A stretch of DNA of 64,000 nt, taken from the NCBI GenBank assembly GCA_021234155.1, contig JAJEKV010000041.1:12538689-12602688 (forward strand), in the 5' to 3' direction. Made by a program: the position numbers and the translations under genes. The notes beneath the pieces are model-generated. The model was not told the DNA's origin, searched no databases, and was given only the letters and a program-made list of their open reading frames with translations. Shown here one piece after another: positions 53,261 to 64,000 of this stretch. The DNA comes from Isoetes taiwanensis (Eukaryota > Streptophyta > Lycopodiopsida > Isoetales > Isoetaceae). The first letter of the stretch is position 1, and every line of letters begins with the position of its first letter.

Positions 53261-54896
53261 CTAGAAGAGCTTTGCTGCCCAACATGGCCCTTTTGGTAGA
53301 AATTCATGGTTGCATCATAGCATCTACTTGGGCAGCTTATGGCTTAAATGGTACGTAATACATTGGTACTGGCGCTTCGCGCGGATGCCCAAAAAGACAA
53401 TGCATATTAGTGTGGTACGCATCCAACAAGACTCCTTCGCTTGGCAATAGTGGTGAACTGCTTTTGGACCCGCTTTGTTACCCGGACTCCTAGAGGTTTG
53501 CAATCGCATATGTTGGAGTTGAAGTCCAGAACTCAGAAAAGAACGACGGTAAAGATGGCATCCATGCTCGCCAGACGTAAAGCTCCTTCCTTCAAACCCG
53601 GTGAAGGTATTGGCTTTTTATTCCTCAAGACTTTTATATCTCTCAGACTTTATATCTCTACTGAGGGGAGCACCCTTTGTTATGTTCTCCTCCTCGAGAG
53701 TTGCATTTGTTCGGGCATGTAGCCATGGAGTCTTTGGGGCATCCATTGATTCTTTGTTCGCATGTAGAAACCAAAGCTTCTTAAGAGCAATCATCACGGT
53801 GCATACTTGGCAAATTTTAACGTGCTCTCCGCCATACCGTATATTTACGCTTTACGGTACCGCTAAGTGGCATCACCTATCTATTTGGCTACTAAAATTT
53901 TCAGAGCAAGAAAGGATCTTTGCATTGATCCAAAGAATACAACAGGTTTTGAGCTCTTGGAGGTAAATTTGTGGCCACAGTTTTGGATTTGCTTTACTAG
54001 AGGCTGATTTCATTTGGGGACTGAGTGGATCTTGAGCAACAAAAAGGTCATTTCCTATTTCTCTCTTCTTCCTCTTTTCTGCATTTCCCTTCTTGCATGA
54101 AGAGTAGCAAGTTAAGTTGACCAGCACTTAATTTTCTGCGTTTTTAAAGGTTTGATCTTCGAATGCAAGTCATAGAGCTTTTATGGATTGCATATCTCGA
54201 TGTAAACAGTCTGTTTGAGTTAAATAGAGGTCGTAAAGGGTTTTTTTTTTGAGCGGTATATCTCTACAATCAATACGAGAATATAATACTTGACTCACCG
54301 TTCTTTGCGAACTTCTTGCAGACAACAAGGCAGAAAATAAAGTCTTAATAAAGACGACAAAGTAGAGCAGAGATGCTGGGACTTTTGGATTGCAGCCGCC
54401 ACAATGGTAGAGATGATTTTCTATAAGAAGTAATTGCCTTTTATCTCTACCATAGTTTGTATGTCTGATCTCATCCAACTTTTGCAGGTAATGGAGTAAT
54501 TGATGGAAAACGAATGGTTAAATGAATGAGCTGAGATGAAGGAAACCATCACCTTTAGTGAGCCCGTGGAGGTAATTCATGGAACAAGTTCCTCCCTGCT
54601 TAAGATTTAGATTTGACTTATTGTAACCAATTATTTAGGATTACATATCGTTGAAAGCAGTCCTTCCAGCATATTAGTACAACTTTGAAGCTATGTTAAT
54701 ATTCTATGTAACTCTAGGCATATGCTACCGGCCATATTCATCCCCTTTTAATATATACATGAACATGAGTTTGTGCATTGAGTTCAAGTGCACCCTTGAC
54801 CTTTGATGCTTGCTTGGGTGTTAAATGATTACCATTTCCAGGGCTACATGTTAGGCTAGACTGCATATTGAAAATTGCAGCTGAAGTTTGTAGGGG
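53261..54896. other. No gene recognised
   Basis: Several 60-120 codon ORFs occur on both strands without recognisable domains. A T-run lies at 54240-54250. Confidence 0.45.
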
Positions 54897-54904
54897 ATCA
54901 AAAT

Positions 54905-55606
54905 CAGGGTATTAAAGAGTGGCTAAAATTCGCCAAATGGCTATTTTTTAGACATTTGGCTAATTTTCATGGCTAAAGTTAATAAAGGTCATTTTTTAAG
55001 AAAAAACATAATTTAGCCATTCCAAAAGGGGGGAGTTTTTAGATGCTTAGGGTTTAGCCGGGATTCTTTGTTGCATGATGTATTGAATCGCCTTCGCTGA
55101 AGCTGATTAGGTGCACCCTGATCAATTCAAATAGCCATGCCCAATCTATTCACGGACATCCTTCATTTAGAAATCGCCATTAGCTACCTCAATCATGCTT
55201 TGATAGATATTGAATTTAAATCTACAAGTTATCTAGATGAGCATTTTAAGCTTTAGGCAATAGTGACTTTTTCTTGCAATTCTTGATCCTAAAGGATTTC
55301 CTGCACCAAATTAGCCATTTGAATGCATTTTGGCCCCAACTTAAATATGTGTGGCATTCATGTACTAATGAGTGCTCAAAGTTTGAATTTAAATAGTTGC
55401 ATTTTAGCTGAAGATCAAGAAAAATTCACTGACATCGGAATTCCATGTTATATAAAATTTACATTTTAGCCAAGTGGGAAGATAACTAAAGGGCTTTATT
55501 TTATCAAATTTTGCCAAGAAAATAATCTATGAACTTTTGTTTTTGATAGGTTTAGCCAACCTTAAAATGAATAGAAAAATATTTAGGGCCCTTAAAATTT
55601 ACCCTG
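54905..55606. mobile_element. 702-bp hAT-like MITE with 8-bp target duplication
   Basis: The element begins CAGGGTATTAAAGAGTGGC and ends with the inverse of CAGGGTAAATTTTAAGGG; the outer 7-8 bases are exact. ATCAAAAT is duplicated on both sides (54897-54904 and 55607-55614). TTTAGCCA/TGGCTAAA words repeat inside near both ends. No coding capacity. Confidence 0.9.
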
Positions 55607-55614
55607 ATCAAAAT

Positions 55615-57260
55615 AACATGGTTAGATTGCAACTGCCAAAATAGTATCATAATTAAGGATTAGTTTGACATTCTTTCAATGAAAAAAATTCATTAAATTT
55701 TATTTTCAATCCAACTTACGTAGGCTTGATAGTAGCAAATTTATACTGTAAATGTACATTAAACTTCATGTGCGTAAGCAAGGTTACTTAAGAAAAACGT
55801 TGCCCTCTTACAATATGAACGACTTAACATTAGCTGATAAGTTCATTGACGGGTTTCTAACTAAGCCCAACGTTGATTACCATGAGTTGATAAGTTCATT
55901 ACCAGACTTCTAACTGAGCCCAGAGCCCAAAGGACAAACAATGATAACTTCTCTATGGATTTGCCTAATCCTATCTTTTAAATTTGGTTTTTCCGGTTAT
56001 GTAGAAAACGTTTTGGAATTTTTGATAAGCTATTTTACTAAGGTTTTTAAGGTTTTTAAATACCGGAAAAACTTCCCGACATCCAGAAATTAAAAAAAAA
56101 AACTCCCCATAGTTATTTGGGTCGTGCATATCCAGCATGCTCTTCGTGCCTCTTTTGGTAAGATCCGAGACTGTTGTGCTGGAGGTTGCATGCCCAGCCT
56201 GAGGCTAGATTAGTATGGGCCCAGGGGTTTCGGCTTCATTTCGATTTCAGATAGTCTTTGGTCATTCCTTGAGGGCCGCCATGATTCGCCTGCATAACCG
56301 AGTTAGGGCTTGCCTTGCTGAAGGATGAACTGTGAGTAAGGATTTATGAAGAATAGAAGTCAGAAATTATGGAAACCCGTGAAGAAGCTTCATTCGTTAA
56401 GGTTTGGTTATTTCGTCTGCTCCTCATCTCCAATATTAGTCACATCAAATTCATCTTAAGCTAGAAGTGCACAGCTCCTACCACTGTGGCCGCAGAGTTA
56501 TCCACAGTTCACTCAGACATCCTATTCCTTCTGTAAAAGAAAAGGTGAAGATTGTCCTCCTTCTGTTCACTAGGACTTCGATGCAGGTAAGTCTTCAAAT
56601 GGGGCTCTTGCAATCTGCATCTATCTCTGTAATTTTCAAGTCCAAATTATTCTTGAGACCTACATTCTGTTATGTATATTAGTGCTCGTATTTGTCTTCA
56701 TGCTTGACTTTGGCAACCTCATAACACCAACTCACAGGGGCCTGCGTACTGGGGGAACACATTTCTCATAGGCAAACATAATTACTGTTCGTTCTCAGAG
56801 ATCTCCAGTTCTTTTCTACATGCCATGTTCAGAATTCCTCATCTGAGCTCATGCTTGCTATGGAAGGAGCTCCTTTTGTTACCCATATCTGGATCATTAT
56901 TTTTCTTATGAAAAGCACGATGTACTTTTCAAGAAAGCACATTGTTCTTTCAATTATCAAGTATTGTGGCATTCAACAAGTTTTTCTGCACCACATCAGG
57001 CTTGCTTGCATTCTGGAGTTATATTTCATCTTTATGCAGTTGTAATCTGGACATGTATTTGTTTCATAGTGATTTCAAATTTGTTCTATTTTTACATGTG
57101 TTGCAGGTGGCGATGGATGGAACCATGCATATTGCCACAACATGGAAGGCGGGTAGATAGTAACCTAGGTTAGTGCTTTGTCAATGCGTGCAATAAATGT
57201 GTTGAAGCAGTTTGGGTAGATGCATGCATTCGGATTATGGGAAACCATATTTTGTGATTG
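55615..57260. other. No confident gene; possible transcribed non-coding segment
   Basis: Splice-like sites (gatgcag|gtaag near 56585, gttgcag|gtggcg near 57108) and short ORFs such as 56964-57173 occur, but no protein family is recognised. Confidence 0.35.
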
Positions 57261-57261
57261 T

Positions 57262-57783
57262 ATTTGAAGGCATGTAAGTCTGGGCTTTTGTAAAACGTAT
57301 CATCTTTTATTTTGGTTTGCCAAGGATACTCTTTTCTACACTTGACTGTTCGGATTTGTGTCAGCATGCAGACATTAAAAACATCTGCTATCTATGTCCT
57401 TAAGCTATCTAAGTGCATTATTTGATGACTTGGACAGAATTATATTGTAGGACACGAATGTAGAAGCTGCTATTGGTGGCCTTTGCCCTCTTTACTTGCC
57501 AAGTAAGTCCAAGTACTTTTCATACACTCTACTTGCTGAGTAAGTCGAACTACTTCTTATACATGCCTGGGATTTTGTAGTTGCCCAGTAAGTTGAACTA
57601 CTATTTATACATGTCTGGGATTTTGTAAAATTTGTCATTATCTTTCGCTTTGCTTTCAATAAGGATACTCTTTTTTGCTTTTGAGTGTTCACATTTGTGC
57701 CAGCATGCAGACATAAAAAACATCCATTATCTATGCACTTAAAATTCTAATGCCCCATTTGATGACTTTGACAGAATTATATG
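57262..57783. repeat. Pair of ~185-bp direct repeats
   Basis: 57270-57450 and 57605-57783 share, in order, GTCTGGG.TTTTGTAAAA, AAGGATACTCTTTT, CAGCATGCAGACAT, CTATCTATG and GATGACTT.GACAGAATTATAT. Smaller repeats (TAAGT.GAACTACT, CTGGGATTTTGTA) lie between. Non-coding. Confidence 0.8.
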
Positions 57784-58265
57784 GTATTGCAAGGTGGCCT
57801 TTATCCTATTTACTTGCCAATGGTATTTCACGTTCATTAACCTACATTCACATCCAAAATGTGGCTACTGTTTTGGAAGGACCAAACCCACATTCTTGCA
57901 TGCATAATGGAAAATCAAACAGGTAGAGCTCTCTGTTTTACAAATTTGGTTGATTCAAAACAAGTGTACTTGCTTCTGAGGCAGTATGTATGATTGTTCA
58001 AGTAAAAAGTTGTACTGGCAAGGGGCGTGTATTGTTTGGTCTCAACATCTGCTGATTATATGCACAACTGCAAAGGTTGCTACAAGAAAAGTAGACACCA
58101 AGATTCTACATGATTGTCCATAAGGTACATTTGTGATGTGTCTATCCTATGTTTAGGCTACTCAGATTTCCTCATTTCGAACTGGAAATGCTTTTCATTG
58201 GTTGTTCATTGGCTTTTATAAATTATTCTCTTTGTTCATTCACATCTTTGAAACGTTGAACTTAT

Positions 58266-58437
58266 AGGTCTTGCATGATGGCCTGGGATGCAAAATTGAT
58301 AAGGCAGTGATATCTAGCGGTGGAAAGACATGCTGGCAGTGTAGCAGAAGAGAAGAAGAGGATTTTGAGGCTCATTGGGACAAGATATGTTTTCTAAGTT
58401 GCGCCACAACATTGGCAAGTCGGATTAAATTGATAGA
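58266..58437 (+). other. Possible zinc-finger-like exon
   Basis: One frame reads LHDGLGCKIDKAVISSGGKT then CWQCSRREEEDFEAHWDKIC to a stop. GKTCWQC followed by a later Cys recalls the GKTCHQCRQ start of the 4CXXC R1-type zinc finger, but only one Cys pair is clear. It is an isolated piece with no partner exons recognised. Confidence 0.2.
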
Positions 58438-58440
58438 TTG

Positions 58441-60220
58441 ACTCAGCTTTGTGATCAGTCTTTGTCAATTTACTTGAGCATTTGGTTGCCCCCTCTACAT
58501 TTGGTCTGGTCTTCGGGTTTCCAGAGCCATTGCGTTTCTCCTATGGAGAACTACATTTTGGTATCCCTCAGATTCCAAGTCCTTGATGCATTTTTCTATT
58601 TTCTATTTGAAGTTCTGCCGATGATTGAAGAATCTATTACATCTTTGTCCCTCAAATTGCAGGTCCATGCATCTGCCTTCTATTTTTTAATTGGAATAAT
58701 TGCCCCATCTATTAACAACTACATCTACAATTCCACTTAATTGCCAATATTAGTTGTGTATTAAGATAGAAATGCCAGTGACCAAATATGGAGGAGAAGA
58801 GCATCCTTTCACATCCTTTTACCAAGACTCTATAATGCACTATAACCGTTGACAGATTGTATATTTTTCCTATTTGTAGTGCTCAAGACCACAACATCCC
58901 TTTTGCGTGTATCCCTCATGTTGGGGTTGTTACTCTTCAAGGTACCTTTTGCATATATTTTAACACCCTAATAGTCGCTTATGTTACTTGGATCCTATAT
59001 ATAATTTAACAAGCGATTTAAATGTTGGACTTGAGGCATCTGCCTTTATTCATATCAACAAATGGGATAATATTCCACTATCAGGGGAGGGCCATAATGT
59101 TAAATGGACTTGAGGCGTCTACCTTTATTCATATCAACAAATGGTATAATATTCCATATTCAACAAATGGTATAATATTCCACTAAGAAATATATCAGGG
59201 GAGGGTCATTTTGAGATGGCATGTAAAGTCAAGAGTATTTACAATACTAAATCCTCAAAGCTTTGTTTGACATTGTGTTTGATATCCGCAAAGTTTACTC
59301 ATCACATTGTTCATAGTGTAGGTGTAGGGAATTAATTCTTGATTTCGTCCACATGTAGAAACATGTATAAAAACTTACAATTGTATTTTCCCAAAGTTTT
59401 GTTTCACATGCGGGAACTTTTTCCAAAGTTTTGTTTTGACATGTGGGAAGTTTACTCATTATAACATTGTACGTGATGTAGATGTAGAGAACAAATGCAT
59501 GATGTTGTCTCAAGTGTAAAGACGCATATATAAGTGCACAGTTCATTGTTTTAACAACTGCATTAATGCAGGCTCATGGGTGCAATGATCAATAAGAACA
59601 AGGGTCATCCTTGCACATGGAGTGCACTATTATTACTTCAATTCTCAGATGATTTATTAGCCCAATTTCATTACACCAGTTGAACTGAATAAAAAGCCAT
59701 TGATAATTGCACGTTTATATGATATTGTATATTTATATGATGTACGTTTATTATTCCCGTGGACGTAAAAAATCCCTTTTTATTTTACCAAATTAGTAAC
59801 CATAGTTAATTTGCAATATGCATTTCCATCACAAAGCTATTAATGCATATAAAATATGGATTGCACGTGCCAGGCAACTTTCAGTTCTACATCCGTAACA
59901 TGCTCCAACATGATAACTTTTGCAAAATGCAAGTAATGTTAACTACCAAATTCAAACTAAGTTGAATGTCTAGATTTTGTAAATGCAAAAACCAATAGAA
60001 ACAATCAGTTTATCCCAAAGTTAAAGCATCTCCTTTTGTTCCTAGATAAGAACATTTTATATATTAATATATTTTATTATCCACTCCTATGTCTATGTAA
60101 CTCAAATTGAGAAATCCATAAAAGATCTAGAAGAAGAAATAATTGCAAATCCAACTAATTATTGAAAAGCAACATCATCTACAAATGAAAGGAATCAGGT
60201 TCCATTCTCAAAACAGAAAC
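58441..60220. other. No gene; local duplication at 59028-59200
   Basis: GGACTTGAGGC.TCT.CCTTTA with CATATCAACAAATGG and ATAATATTCCA occurs at 59028 and about 59104, with a partial third copy after. The remainder is AT-rich with no recognised domain. It may include bodies of the Helitron-like elements whose 3' ends follow. Confidence 0.45.
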
Positions 60221-60228
60221 ATATTTAT

Positions 60229-60257
60229 GCCCGGCAACGCCGGGCACCCATTACTAG
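60229..60257 (+). mobile_element. Helitron-like 3' terminus
   Basis: A perfect 7-bp stem GCCCGGC-AAC-GCCGGGC (60229-60245) is followed after eight bases by CTAG (60254-60257) and then T. Hairpin plus CTRR about 10 bases later, inserted before T, is the Helitron 3' signature. A matching 5' TC end was not located. Confidence 0.65.
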
Positions 60258-60323
60258 TTATATTTAATTTATGACAAGGAGTTTGAATTGAATAGGCTTC
60301 GTTCACACAAGTTCCCAACTTAT

Positions 60324-60351
60324 GCCCAGCAATGTTGGGCACCGTTACTAT
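60324..60351 (+). mobile_element. Degenerate Helitron-like 3' terminus
   Basis: GCCCAGC-AAT-GTTGGGC (60324-60340, one G-T pair) followed by ACCGTTA and CTAT in place of CTAG. Same layout as the neighbouring termini. A still weaker relative (GCCTAAC..CTGGGC) occurs near 60504. Confidence 0.45.
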
Positions 60352-60606
60352 TGACAATATGTTAGTGTTGATAAACCCCAAGAATACATATAGGGTTTGC
60401 CATCATCATGGTACATGCCAAACTTGGAGAAGGCCAAAGAGCCCTCAGTTATATCAGAGAAATGTAATTACAAGTTTCGACCATTTGCAAGTCACCAAAT
60501 TATGCCTAACATCACTGGGCTTATTGATTAAGAATAATGAGCTAAAACCAATCCGCTAGGGCATCTCATCATTCTTTTGAATATCATTTACACATTCTTA
60601 ACTTAT

Positions 60607-60634
60607 GCCCAGCAACGCTGGGTACCATTACTAG
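60607..60634 (+). mobile_element. Helitron-like 3' terminus
   Basis: Stem CCCAGC-AAC-GCTGGG (60608-60622), then TACCATTA and CTAG (60631-60634) followed by T. Nearly the same as the terminus at 60229, so the two belong to one family. Confidence 0.65.
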
Positions 60635-60808
60635 TACTCATATATGTAAATATGATTGTCATATAGATGCAAAAGTGTAGTTCCACAAGGTTAGGCTCAA
60701 ACTCGCAACCCTCTAGTTACAAATCATGCACCTTTGCCAAATGAACTAACAATACTTGTTAAAGACATTCTCTTACGTTTTCTTCATATGCGAAGTTATT
60801 TACAGGAG

Positions 60809-60828
60809 GTTCTAGAATATTCTAGAAT
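60809..60828 (+). promoter_or_regulatory. Four-module heat-shock-element-like array with TATA box downstream
   Basis: TTC (60810), GAA (60815), TTC (60820) and GAA (60825) are spaced exactly 5 bases apart. TATATATA lies at 60899-60906, about 75 bases downstream. The pair precedes a primer-binding-site-like word (61323) and a gag fragment on the same strand, so it may be the promoter of an LTR. LTR edges were not proved. Confidence 0.45.
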
Positions 60829-61322
60829 CTACATGCATGCGCGACACTTCACGCGATCTCGTCCACTAGAGTGGTGCGATATGAATCGTTGGACTAGATA
60901 TATATACAGAAGCCTCATTCTTGTTGAAACATTCTAGTTCAACGCCAGTCTTGAGCTTTCTAGGCCTCTGTCTTGTGTTCATGCTTGCCTTCAAACCATT
61001 GTATTCTTGATTCCTCATTGTATATCAGATTCTTTACCGATCTTCCCATATTTCTTGGTATTTTCTACGTATTTCCTTATTTCGTATAGGTTCATGATAC
61101 TCCGAAGCAGAATCCCCTATACCGATTCTTGTCTGCTTTGATCTTAAGTATTTCTTTATCTATATTTGGTGGCTTTTGTCTTTATGGAGGAGATTTCATC
61201 CTTATTTATAGCAGGTCCAACAGCTTGTTCAAGTATGCTAGCAGTTGCAGTCGGACAATAAAAAGAGAGAACAGTTTGAGAGCAGTTTGCCTTGCAAGAA
61301 TATGCTTCTAGCTCTGGATCGG

Positions 61323-61335
61323 GGGTATCAGACCC
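61323..61335 (+). other. Candidate primer-binding site
   Basis: GGGTATCAGACCC matches 11 of 13 positions of the initiator-methionine primer-binding word TGGTATCAGAGCC, the commonest in plant LTR retroelements. It lies between the putative LTR promoter and the gag fragment. Confidence 0.4.
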
Positions 61336-61359
61336 TAAATTTAGCTTGCCCAAGAAGTT

Positions 61360-61690
61360 TGATGGCACTTGATCCAAGTTTCGTGGTTTTTGAATTAGAT
61401 CTGACTTCTGATTCAGATCCATCCTCATAGATATCCCACGATCCAGGAACACGTTGGATTGATTGGTTTTTTCCTCGCAGGGCTAGCTCTAGTTTATGCA
61501 TCTAAATTCCATCAAACTGCAATTGATACTACCTGGGATGATGATGCTCTCTGTGATTGTTTTTGAAGAGGACTTTGTGAGGATATCCAGGACATATTAT
61601 TAAACATGGAGAATCCCAAAACATTGGATGAAGCTAAAAAAATTGCAGTTCGCAGTGATAATCGACTCTTTGAACATAAGCAAGATATAT
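61360..61690 (+). pseudogene. Retrotransposon gag fragment
   Basis: From 61481 one frame reads LALVYASKFHQTAIDTTWDD, DALCDCF, a stop, RGLCEDIQDILLNMENPKTL and DEAKKIAVRSDNRLFEHKQ. The order Y...F..A....W.D..AL...F..GL...I.D.L...TLDE....A...DNRLFE is that of Retrotrans_gag proteins of sushi/chromovirus-like gypsy elements. The likely start is ATGGCACTTG at 61361. Most of the N-terminal gag and everything after the capsid domain is missing. Confidence 0.7.
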
Positions 61691-62499
61691 GTAGTCAGGA
61701 CTTACATCCATCCCGGTTCTAGTTGTAGAGTTCAACAGGCACGGGTCTGAACATATGCAGATTGATTGTGTGGTTGGAGGGCCTTTGTTTGCTGCTTGAA
61801 GCAGTGCCAGAAGGCTAATCTTTATCTTTATTGCATTAAGACCAGACATATTGCTCATGGATGTCTTGTGAATTGTTGCAATCATTTGAGAAACTTCACG
61901 GGCTGGTCCAAGTAGTAGGAATCTCTTCATCAGTGGCTGCCATTTCTCGAACTCCCTCCCCCATTACATGAAAAAGGATATATTTCATCTAATAAGGTTG
62001 GTACGATCTTTTTTCTTCTTTTATAAATTTGGTGCAGAAACAACAACAGGAGACAACTTGTTGTGCAGGCCATCTTCCTGGCTATAATCGTATGTTCCTC
62101 CCTATTATTTCCACCCTGAAGGATATATAACAACTTTACCATATCAAAGTCTTCATTTCAAACTGCTAATCATTTCTTTCTTTGGCAGGAACATCTTACT
62201 GTGCATCCCATCTTCCTAGCCCATCTGACATTTGCAAGGTGATTCAATCTTCCAACGTCACTGGGGTGATTCCTATGAATGAGCGATTGCAAATCTCATA
62301 ATATTCCCACATATATTCGCTCAGCCACATTCTCCACCGTCAGCACAATTTGTGATGGGGTCAAATGCCCTTTTCCACGTCAGCATATGATTCTCAAATG
62401 ATTGTACCAAGTCAATATACAAGTCAAGGTAAATATGATCCTAAGCAAGATTATAAAACATATAAAATAGTTACAATTAATAGAAGCATAGCCAATGCT
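61691..62499. other. No gene recognised
   Basis: Short ORFs only. The sequence may be decayed continuation of the retroelement, but no knuckle or protease motif is visible. Confidence 0.4.
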
Positions 62500-62530
62500 A
62501 TGGTTCTCTTCTTATATAGAAGAGAACCAT
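62500..62530. repeat. Perfect 13-bp stem hairpin
   Basis: ATGGTTCTCTTCT (62500-62512) pairs exactly with AGAAGAGAACCAT (62518-62530) around the loop TATAT. Confidence 0.9.
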
Positions 62531-62686
62531 CATTCTAGAGATAGGGACGCCAGTTTTAGCGCCAGCTCTCTTTTGGACCCAAACTTTTTTTGGCACAAGC
62601 CTGCTATAGCACAAGCTTTCTTTGGCTCTTTCTCCCATAAAAGCCTTGTGTCTTCCTGCATTCCTCATTGGTATTTCCTCTAAGCT

Positions 62687-62916
62687 GAATCTTGTTGTTG
62701 TACGGAGTTTTTCTATGTCAGTCATTCTCATTAGCTAGATTTCTCCTTCTTCTCTATGCAGTTTCTTTAGTTTTTACTTAGTACTAAATCATCTCCCTTG
62801 AATCTTCTTGTTGTACGGAGTTTTTCTATGTCAGCCATTCTCATTAGCTAGATTTCTCCTTCTTCTCTATGCAGTTTCTTTAGTTTTTACTTAGTACTAG
62901 ATCATCTCCCTCTATA
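62687..62916. repeat. Two ~116-bp tandem copies
   Basis: GAATCTT.TTGTTGTACGG, TTTTTCTATGTCAG.CATT, CATTAGCTAGATTTCTCC, CTCTATGCAGTTTCTTTAG and TTACTTAGTACTA occur twice in tandem with only a few changes, so the duplication is recent. Non-coding. Confidence 0.9.
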
Positions 62917-64000
62917 TGCTGCATCACTTTACAAGCTTTTCTGGCATTCAAGCAGTCTGCAATCCTTCTTCTACCAGATTCATAAGCTTTTCTCTGATCA
63001 TGCAAGATAACGGATCCCTTTGTATCTGGTGTTGGAACTGGATTTGCTTGTCATGCCGTTTTAAAAATGGATGGATATGGATGACTTCCCTGGTTTTTCA
63101 AACTGTTTCGGGCAAGTGGGCTGCCGTCCCTGAACAGGTCAGATCTATGGGCGATGGCTACATCTATGTACAGGTTTATGCTTTTTGCTAGGTTTCTGCA
63201 GGAATAAACACGATAAAATAAACATTTAGCTTGCAAAACTAATATCTGATTGTGTGGATATATTGGTTGTGCCTTTGATCTCTCATTGTGGAGATGCAAG
63301 TTTAAGTGTTGTGGGCATCAACTCATGGGTAAGAAAGTTGTGAATCATTGACAATGTTTTTGGACCTTGGAATCGAGAGGAGGTTTGTTAATCTTTGTGG
63401 ATCTTGGATGCCTTAGAAAGTTTTTATTGCAGATGCAACTTCACCTAGATGCCTTCAAGATTTTCGTTGCACTTGTAGTCTGCCAAATTGTTGCATAGGC
63501 TGTTCTATTTGGGCCTTGTTTATTTTGTCAAGTTGTTTTTGTGGAGTGCATTTTTCCACTTGTACATCTTGCTTTGAGCCAGACTTGGTTGTTAGAGATG
63601 TCTTTAGATGCTTTGTTGGTCTAGGGTTGTTTTTGTGCCTTCTTAGTTTTGTCCATCCAGGTATAGTTGTGTTTACCCATGCTTGCACAACTCTAGTACC
63701 TACTTTTTGTGTTGTAAATATTTGAACGCCTCAACTTTTTTGTCTCGGAGTGGTTGGTCGGGGTTTACGCCCATCAATCCCTTTTTTTTGGAGGTCGTGT
63801 ATTGGTCAGGTTGGAATGTGTGCCCCCTTTTTATTAGATTCATTTCGATGACAATTTTAGTGTTTGATGGTTCTCCTTTGTTCAGTTGCCGCTGATGTGC
63901 ATAAGCTTGGAGTCTAGGGTCAGTCTTGGGTCTTACACCATCAATTCCTTGGATGCCTAGTGCTTGCGTGGGTTATGTGAAGATATATTGCTTAGGCTTG
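62917..64000. other. No gene recognised
   Basis: ORFs of 60-90 codons on both strands with no domain I can name. Confidence 0.5.

Overview
The window reads as nuclear DNA of a land plant, and a non-seed plant such as a fern is my best guess. It is AT-rich, its coding pieces are short exons bounded by GT..AG, it has telo-box-like CTAGGGTTT leaders, and it is packed with plant-type transposons (Ty3/gypsy with an extra RNase H, Copia, LINE, hAT, PIF/Harbinger-like MITE, Helitron ends). I see no rRNA, tRNA or CRISPR array, and no gene I would call an intact single-copy housekeeping gene. The species cannot be fixed from this sequence.

Layout. 1-12.7 kb: a two-gene mobile-element-like locus. A plus-strand gene carries a WSDGCAAQFKSR / GHGKG motif and faces a minus-strand multi-exon Ulp1/SENP-like cysteine protease gene. 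Its 3.1-kb core is present three times in tandem (1836-5025, 5026-8134, 8135-10127); the third copy has lost the protease catalytic exons. 12.8-19.0 kb: a 3.53-kb tandem duplication of an unidentified exon-bearing segment, its second copy cut short at a T24 run. 19.0-25.9 kb: a decayed minus-strand Ty3/gypsy element (gag, protease, extra RNase H, RT-RNase H, integrase), split by a plus-strand LINE fragment. 26-31.4 kb: mostly non-coding, with exon fragments of a transposon-like gene family (C-terminal part of a DUF7869-type protein) and a poly(A)-tailed insertion. 31.5-35.4 kb: a decayed hAT transposase gene whose large intron holds a MITE. 35.8-40.9 kb: a second, diverged locus of the first element type, with the end of the plus-strand gene facing an Ulp1 protease gene, plus an FCP1/HAD-like phosphatase ORF and a ParB-like exon on the protease strand; a GC-richer 1.6-kb insertion splits it. 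41-46.8 kb: palindromic repeats, an LRR remnant cut by a MITE, and a complete 1-kb non-autonomous hAT element with target duplication. 46.8-53.3 kb: N- and C-terminal parts of DUF7869-type transposon genes, a Copia fragment and small tandem repeats. 53.3-64 kb: mostly non-coding, with a 702-bp hAT MITE, several Helitron-like 3' ends, and a gag fragment downstream of an LTR-like promoter with a heat-shock-element-like array.

How the parts relate. Nearly all coding signal comes from mobile elements or from genes carried by them. The most interesting item is the recurring convergent pair (SDG/GHGKG protein plus Ulp1 protease), found at two clearly diverged loci. No copy in the window is complete: tandem duplication cut the 5' part of one gene out of each extra copy, and the only protease N-terminus is joined to the copy that lost its catalytic exons. 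Many differences between near-identical repeat copies fall at CAG/CTG/CCG sites, which looks more like consensus-calling error at methylated CHG sites than real mutation. Frameshifts in this window should therefore be trusted only after checking reads.
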